A program made the translations under genes and the position numbers. From positions 88,607,220-88,671,219 of the forward strand of contig NC_092859.1 in assembly GCF_032062135.1 (NCBI RefSeq): DNA of 64,000 bases, given 5' to 3'. Below the pieces are notes generated by a model. The model saw only the letters and a list, made by a program, of their open reading frames with translations, searched no databases and was not told the DNA's origin. The DNA comes from Pyxicephalus adspersus. Lineage: Eukaryota; Chordata; Amphibia; Anura; Pyxicephalidae. Below, in pieces: positions 58,781 to 64,000 of the stretch (positions are counted from its first letter, which is position 1; each line of letters starts with the position of its first letter).

Positions 58781-61700
58781 ATGTACTTGCACTATTGTAT
58801 ACAATTCCCTTCACAGAAATAAAACAGGGAGTTACTCCCTGACTTTGGGAGAATTCCCTTAGACAGTTGTCCCCATGACTAGTGACCTCCTTTCAAAGAT
58901 TTCCCTTGAACACTTGTTCTGGGCACAACCCTAAACTTTGAATACTCCGCTATCTTTCTTTATAGGTGGTTTGCCTAACTATTCACCATTCTTGTCAAAT
59001 ATTTTAAATAATGTAGGGGCTCCCTCTTGTGGCAAAACTTCAGATTGTTGAAAATCTTTATAAATGTTCTAGGGAATAAAAAATAGTATTTAAATATTCA
59101 TTTTACATCAAAATAATTTAAGTAGATCTTGTCATGACTTCTCAGGACAGTGAATAATATATAATAGGAACATGTCTGCAGTACATGCAGATTTCCTTGC
59201 GTTTTTCTTTTATAATAAAAACATGACAAGTACAGAAATGACAAGTACAAAAAGCTTGTTACTTCTTGTTTAAGCTGACAATAAATATTGGCTAGAATAA
59301 AGATCTCCATCTGTACTACGCCCCTTTGTCTTTCAAATTACAACACATCATATACATTTATTTATTTATCATAAAACAAAGTTGCTGCATTAAATCCAAA
59401 AAGTTTGATCTCAAATGTCTGTAGGGAAAGGCTTTATGGGAGAAGCACTTCTAAGCCAATTTTAATTGGAACCTGAGAAAGACTGAGCTAAGGTTATTTG
59501 CCCCACAGGCTGGTACCAATAACATATGTTGGGTTGGTGGCCCTGAATGGAGATACTTCACCATTTAGGAACATATAGTCAGTGATAAGTGCTGGGTGGT
59601 TTAGAGCTAGCTGCTGACTATTTAGACCTACAGTTATGGTGTTTGGCAAAGGAAAGTCTTCCAGGCAACTATTTTCTTTGCAATTCTTTAATGTTGTGTG
59701 ACTAAATACTAAGGCCATGTCGCACACTCATAAAACCCCATATAATTTAGAGTTACTCACCTTTATCCATGCACGCCGGTCAATGGTTCTAGAGGCACCA
59801 TAGCACATTTATCATGTACATTTTTCCCCCCACAAACGTTTGTCCCTTCTAAAAGGGATTTTTGGTTGTGTTTACCCCCTACAATAATGCTTCCCACTCT
59901 ACCTTTGATAGAAACTGACATCCAAGTAATTGCTACCTGCAGGTTTTTTTTAGTCTGAATATTTTTTAAAGCTGGTTCCTGCTACAGGAATAAATACATG
60001 AAAACAATAATGGGCCATGCACTATATGGGGAGAGGGAGATGTAGTTGTACATTTGGGTAATGCTTGGACCTACACTTCATATCTGTCAAACAGGAAGGC
60101 AATGCCAAGGGAGTGAGACAAATAATGAGTTTTAGTTTCATTCATAAATTCCATCTGCTGCCTAAAAGTAGTATAAAACTGCTCCTTAACATTTTTTTTA
60201 TACATTTATCATCTTGTTAAAAATCCTTCTCTTCTCTAATCAAGTTTCTGTTTTAGGAATGTGCAAAACTCGTGCAAAACTTTCTCTGGGAATTGGCTCC
60301 CATGGTTGTAGACACAAGGATTGTAAATATATATATATAAATAGACTTTGCTAATAAAAACTTTGCTTTACTATATATTATAGTACTATAAAATATGCTT
60401 TATTGCAATTTATCAGTTATTTCATTGTCAGTTCACTAAATGTATGGTAGGATCATGTAACAAGGTGTCAGGAAGGGTTTAGGAATGACACAAAAGCAGG
60501 TACTGCTTAATTAAAAGTTAGTGTTTACCTGGGATGGATACTATGGTCCAAAGCAGCAACAGTCCCAGCAGCACGTTCACACGACTTACCCAGGGAATGC
60601 CCATTTTCATATAATTTACCTGGGAAGAGTCAGGCAGAGAGAAGCTGGCATTTCTTTATGCGTATCCAGAAAATGTCAGCCTCAGCACTAAATTCTGTGA
60701 TATTAGTAATTATCAATTATACACTGATCTTAACCAATCAAATCATTACATGACCAATGCTAGCTCATTTTCACTAGATGTTTTTTTTTTTACCATCCAA
60801 ACGGATACAACAAAAACACTTCTAATGGTATATTTACATGATGAAAGAATAAGCAAATTGGGTGAAGTTTTTTTGTTAGGGTTTATATATTCAGATTTAC
60901 TGCATGACCAAATCATGGCTGGTTCTACTTCATTTCACAGCTGCTCCTAGTCTCTTCCTAAACCTAAAGAACTGAGTACATACTATGAAGAAATCCCTGT
61001 GCACAGCACCATAGTACCCTTCATTCATTGTCTAATAATGCACAGAGCAACATAGGAGGTCTGGCCAGAAAAAGTAGTGAAAAAAACAGCATGCCACTTG
61101 ACTAGCCCGAAAATCTTAAAGGTGAGTGAAAATAATACTTGGCCATAAATGTTATGTTATGTTACTGTTATGTGGTGGCTGCTGTCTTCCAGATGGACTT
61201 ATGCATTATAACCCTGTCATGCTCCCGTAATACCACTGATAGAGATTACAAGTGGCTGTGCAAACACTTTGTTAAGTATTGGTCCCTATTGAATAATATT
61301 ATTATTTGCTGCTGTTCCTGGAGTGAGAGTATGCAGACAGGAAGTAGCTAAACGAGAGGAGCAGCATTGTGAGATATGGACAACATGGAAGGCCACCAGA
61401 GTTAGAGAAGGTGAGTAGGCACCTGCATGGAAGAAATATCTGAATAGAATAGTTAGGGGTTATTTTATTTAAACACATGAATTTGTGCTTTAAAGAATAA
61501 CTGTATTAAAAAAGTTCACGTATCCTCCTTGCTACATGCTGGTATGCTAACCTATAGCCCCCACACCTTAGATACATGACTACTTTACAATCATGCTAGA
61601 CATATACAAGGTAGATTTGCCTGCCATACATGTGCAGTGGCTACTCACAGGGTCCTTTGGGAGCTAACTGGTTCAAGATCTAATAAAACCCTATAGGAAA

Positions 61701-62690
61701 CTATCATGCAGTTGGCTATGGTTCAGTAGAGGTGGCTAAGTACTATGAGTTTGCTGAGGATTTCCAGAGAATTGTAAACAAATCCTGGAGGTAACCTAAA
61801 ACTATGATGGGATCTGGGAACTGAAAGGTGAGCTAGAATACAGTGCATTTTAACATTTTTACTCCTGGTTGCCATATTTCACATAGAAAAAAAATGGGTG
61901 GCTAAAATGAGCTCAAAAGCAGGAATGAAATGAGTGTTACCTAACACTAGACAAAAGCTGAAAAAGTCTTGGAGTTGAACGTGTAAAGCTCATACTATTT
62001 GAAAAACTCATTTCAGCTACTCTGCCAGCCATGGCAGGTAGAGGGTTTACAGGCCAGAAAAGTGGTTGTTACTGTTTTGTCCAGGCAACTTTGTTACACA
62101 AGCTTGAGTTAATAGACACACCATAAAAGAAAGTACCTCTTATAACCTTAGACTTTATAGAAGGAGCGCTAACAATTTTAGTAGTTTTCTCAGACCTATT
62201 GCAAAATTTTTATTTAATGACTATTGAAATCTAGAATTGACTGGACTTTATGTACCCAGGCATTCCAGTCAAGACTAAAAATTATAGTAAAAGCGCAGGC
62301 ACATGCAGGGGGGTCTGGGTGCTTGGGCACCATTTATGATCTGTTGCTTCTGTCTTGCTGCCATGGGCATCACTAGCACCAAACACACACGTCACATGTT
62401 CTCATCTTTCCATTCCACTCTGCTTGACTTTTTTTTTAACCTTTTGGTTTCTTTTATTTGTCAGACTTTGGGTACCACAGCAATTCAGAGCTAAAGAAGG
62501 TTTCCTAATGCTTCACCTCAGCTCTGATTTGCAATGGTATCCAATGTCACATGACAGACCCAAGAGACGTACTTCCCGTCATTGTGCAGTGTCGCTGGAT
62601 CTGAGATCTTAGCTCCTTACCTGCGGGGTTGGTAGGGTGTAAAGGCTGTAGAAAAAGTTGGGTTTTGTATTGGGAGACTTTGTACAGTGG
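58781..62690. other. anonymous sequence with a possible repeat at 60,465-60,700
   Basis: 60,465-60,700 (GTGTCAGGAAGGGTTTAGGA, CAGTCCCAGCAGCACGTTCA) looks like a dispersed repeat, but no terminal repeats were found. 61,370-61,412 ends GTTAGAGAAG|GTGAGTAG, a donor-like site with no other support. Confidence 0.3.
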
Positions 62691-63620
62691 CCTGTACGTG
62701 ACACATTCCTGACTGCTGCACTCTACATTATACACTCCTAATCCCAATGTTCTGGTGTGTTATGCACTACTGTCCCCAACACTATACATTCCTAACGCCT
62801 TTGTTCTTTATGTTATTCATGACCCACCCCTGTATTCTGTCTGTTATGCACTTCGGTGCTGTGCAATCTGTGCAATATTCACTCCTGACCCCTGTGCTTT
62901 TAACCAGTAGTAGCTTTGTCCAGAAATCTGCAGGCTCCCATGTTCACTTCTTATCTCTTTGCCTCAAAAGACTGGAATCCTCTGCAGAAGCTCTCCGTCT
63001 GCTGGTGGAAGTGGAAACAGTATCTGAAGTGCCTCAGCTTTAGCACTCCCTCTGGTGGTGGGTGTTGACATCTATAGGTTCTGCCAAGTCACATGGTTCC
63101 CCCTTTAGAGGAAGTAAAAGACACCATAATGTTGCTTGCTCATGGAGGTTGTGAACAGTTTTTTTTTGCCAGGTGCCTGTGTACATGTACTCTCTAGGCT
63201 CTGACCTTGGCCTATCCTGACTATGCCTTTGCTTCTCCATTTGGTACTGTGTCTTGGTTATTGATCCCAGCTTTATCCTGACCTTTCCTGTATGCTTTCT
63301 GCTCTGACCCTAGCCTGTCTGATTATCCTTTTGTATCACATTCCTGTACTTTGCCCCAGTTCTACTCAGTCAGCTATCACCAGCTCCTGTGTGTATAGGG
63401 ACTGCAACCTTGGCACTACCTCACAAAATCCATCACACCTTGTGAGGTGCGCTAGTGTAGTTGGGTGTTGGGGCCTTGGATTCTGCACCCTATTCACCTT
63501 CTGGCTGATGGGCCGATGACACAGAGGATCTGTCACCCACCTGTGCGTACTGAAAGAGTGGTATGTGCTCCTGTGCTTTGTGTGTTTCACACTCCTGAGC
63601 TCTCCTAACCCCAGTGCACT
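62691..63620. repeat. pyrimidine-rich degenerate repeat, possibly LTR-element derived
   Basis: Repeats of the kind CACTCCTGACCCCTGTG, TTGGCCTATCCTGACTATGC and CTGACCTTTCCTGTATGC recur with irregular spacing. Such CCTGAC-rich text is familiar from ends of frog LTR retrotransposons, but no paired terminal repeats, primer-binding site or coding remnants were found. Assignment is tentative. Confidence 0.3.
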
Positions 63621-64000
63621 TCCTCTGCAAAAGCATATTTTTGTGGGGCATTAAGAGTGCAATGCATCATCCTTTAAGCCAAATGGGAGAACTATGTACT
63701 GGAATAGCTGACCTGATGCAAAAATTTGCATTTTGCTTGGCTCTGGATGTGGAAACCTGCAAATACCCTTCAATAAGATTGAGGGCAATCATGTATTTTA
63801 GCAACTAATCCACTCTGGGCATGTACCCAGTATCAAAATCCTATGATTTAGTTTCCTACAGTTGATAAGGCACCTCAGGCTTCCATCCATCTTAGGGGAA
63901 AGCAATACTGTACTTGACTACTCATTGTTGGTTCTATTTTTCTAAGAGAACTTTTTGTACCTCTTCCAAAACTGCTTTTGTTGAACTTCAGGTAGCGATT
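63621..64000. other. anonymous sequence
   Basis: Nothing recognised. Confidence 0.4.

Noticed and set aside
1..64000. CRISPR arrays, rRNA, snRNA or operon-like gene clusters
   Set aside because: No spaced identical repeats, rRNA or snRNA landmarks, or adjacent long frames; this is vertebrate intronic and intergenic DNA.

Overview
Vertebrate nuclear DNA, very probably from a frog. The window is AT-rich, has no long open reading frame of cellular origin, and is crowded with microsatellites and decayed transposons. The amphibian assignment is inference from remembered repeat families: a CR1-like LINE 3' end with a GCCTTCCTCTGG block, a tRNA-headed SINE and LINE-type tails ending GCGCTATATAAATA, a TTAA-flanked element with CCTCCCTAGCGGTA ends, and a Tc1 end of the type shared by frogs and fishes. 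Species is not assigned.

One gene model can be supported, on the minus strand and read from high to low coordinates. A CpG-rich promoter near 51.8-52.0 kb carries a CCAAT box and a YY1-type AAGATGGCGG motif and feeds a noncoding first exon that ends in a good donor at 51,785/51,786. A second 84-nt untranslated exon lies at 36,861-36,944. A third exon at 15,676-15,781 carries the start codon in a strong context and encodes METIVSEVEPEKTS before a phase-0 donor. No later exon was found, so the rest of the protein lies beyond position 1. The product is not recognised. A TATA box followed by a donor at 14,388-14,466 may be a second promoter in the next intron.

Repeat layout. 0-5 kb: a long hairpin, a 442-bp DNA transposon and a Tigger-like element. 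5-15 kb: mostly anonymous intron with a few small inverted-repeat elements. 16-24.5 kb: microsatellites, SINE and LINE tails, pogo-like and hAT MITEs, a Tc1 end fused to a broken mariner transposase, and two CpG-containing MITEs. 25.5-30.2 kb: a 4.7-kb block bounded by hAT-like ends, with an 8-bp flanking repeat that has one mismatch; it holds a degenerate composite array and an inverted cluster. 32-44 kb: more MITEs, including two TTAA-flanked families and a hAT MITE with a clear target duplication, then a full tRNA-headed SINE. 45.4-46.6 kb: a dead CR1-like LINE. 51.3-51.6 kb: a G-rich minisatellite beside the promoter. 52.5-56.4 kb: four copies of one foldback MITE, one of them split by a LINE-tail insertion. 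57-64 kb: tails, trinucleotide tracts and a poorly understood pyrimidine-rich repeat region.

No tRNA, rRNA, CRISPR or viral gene was found. Repeat names are family-level judgements from memory and visible termini.
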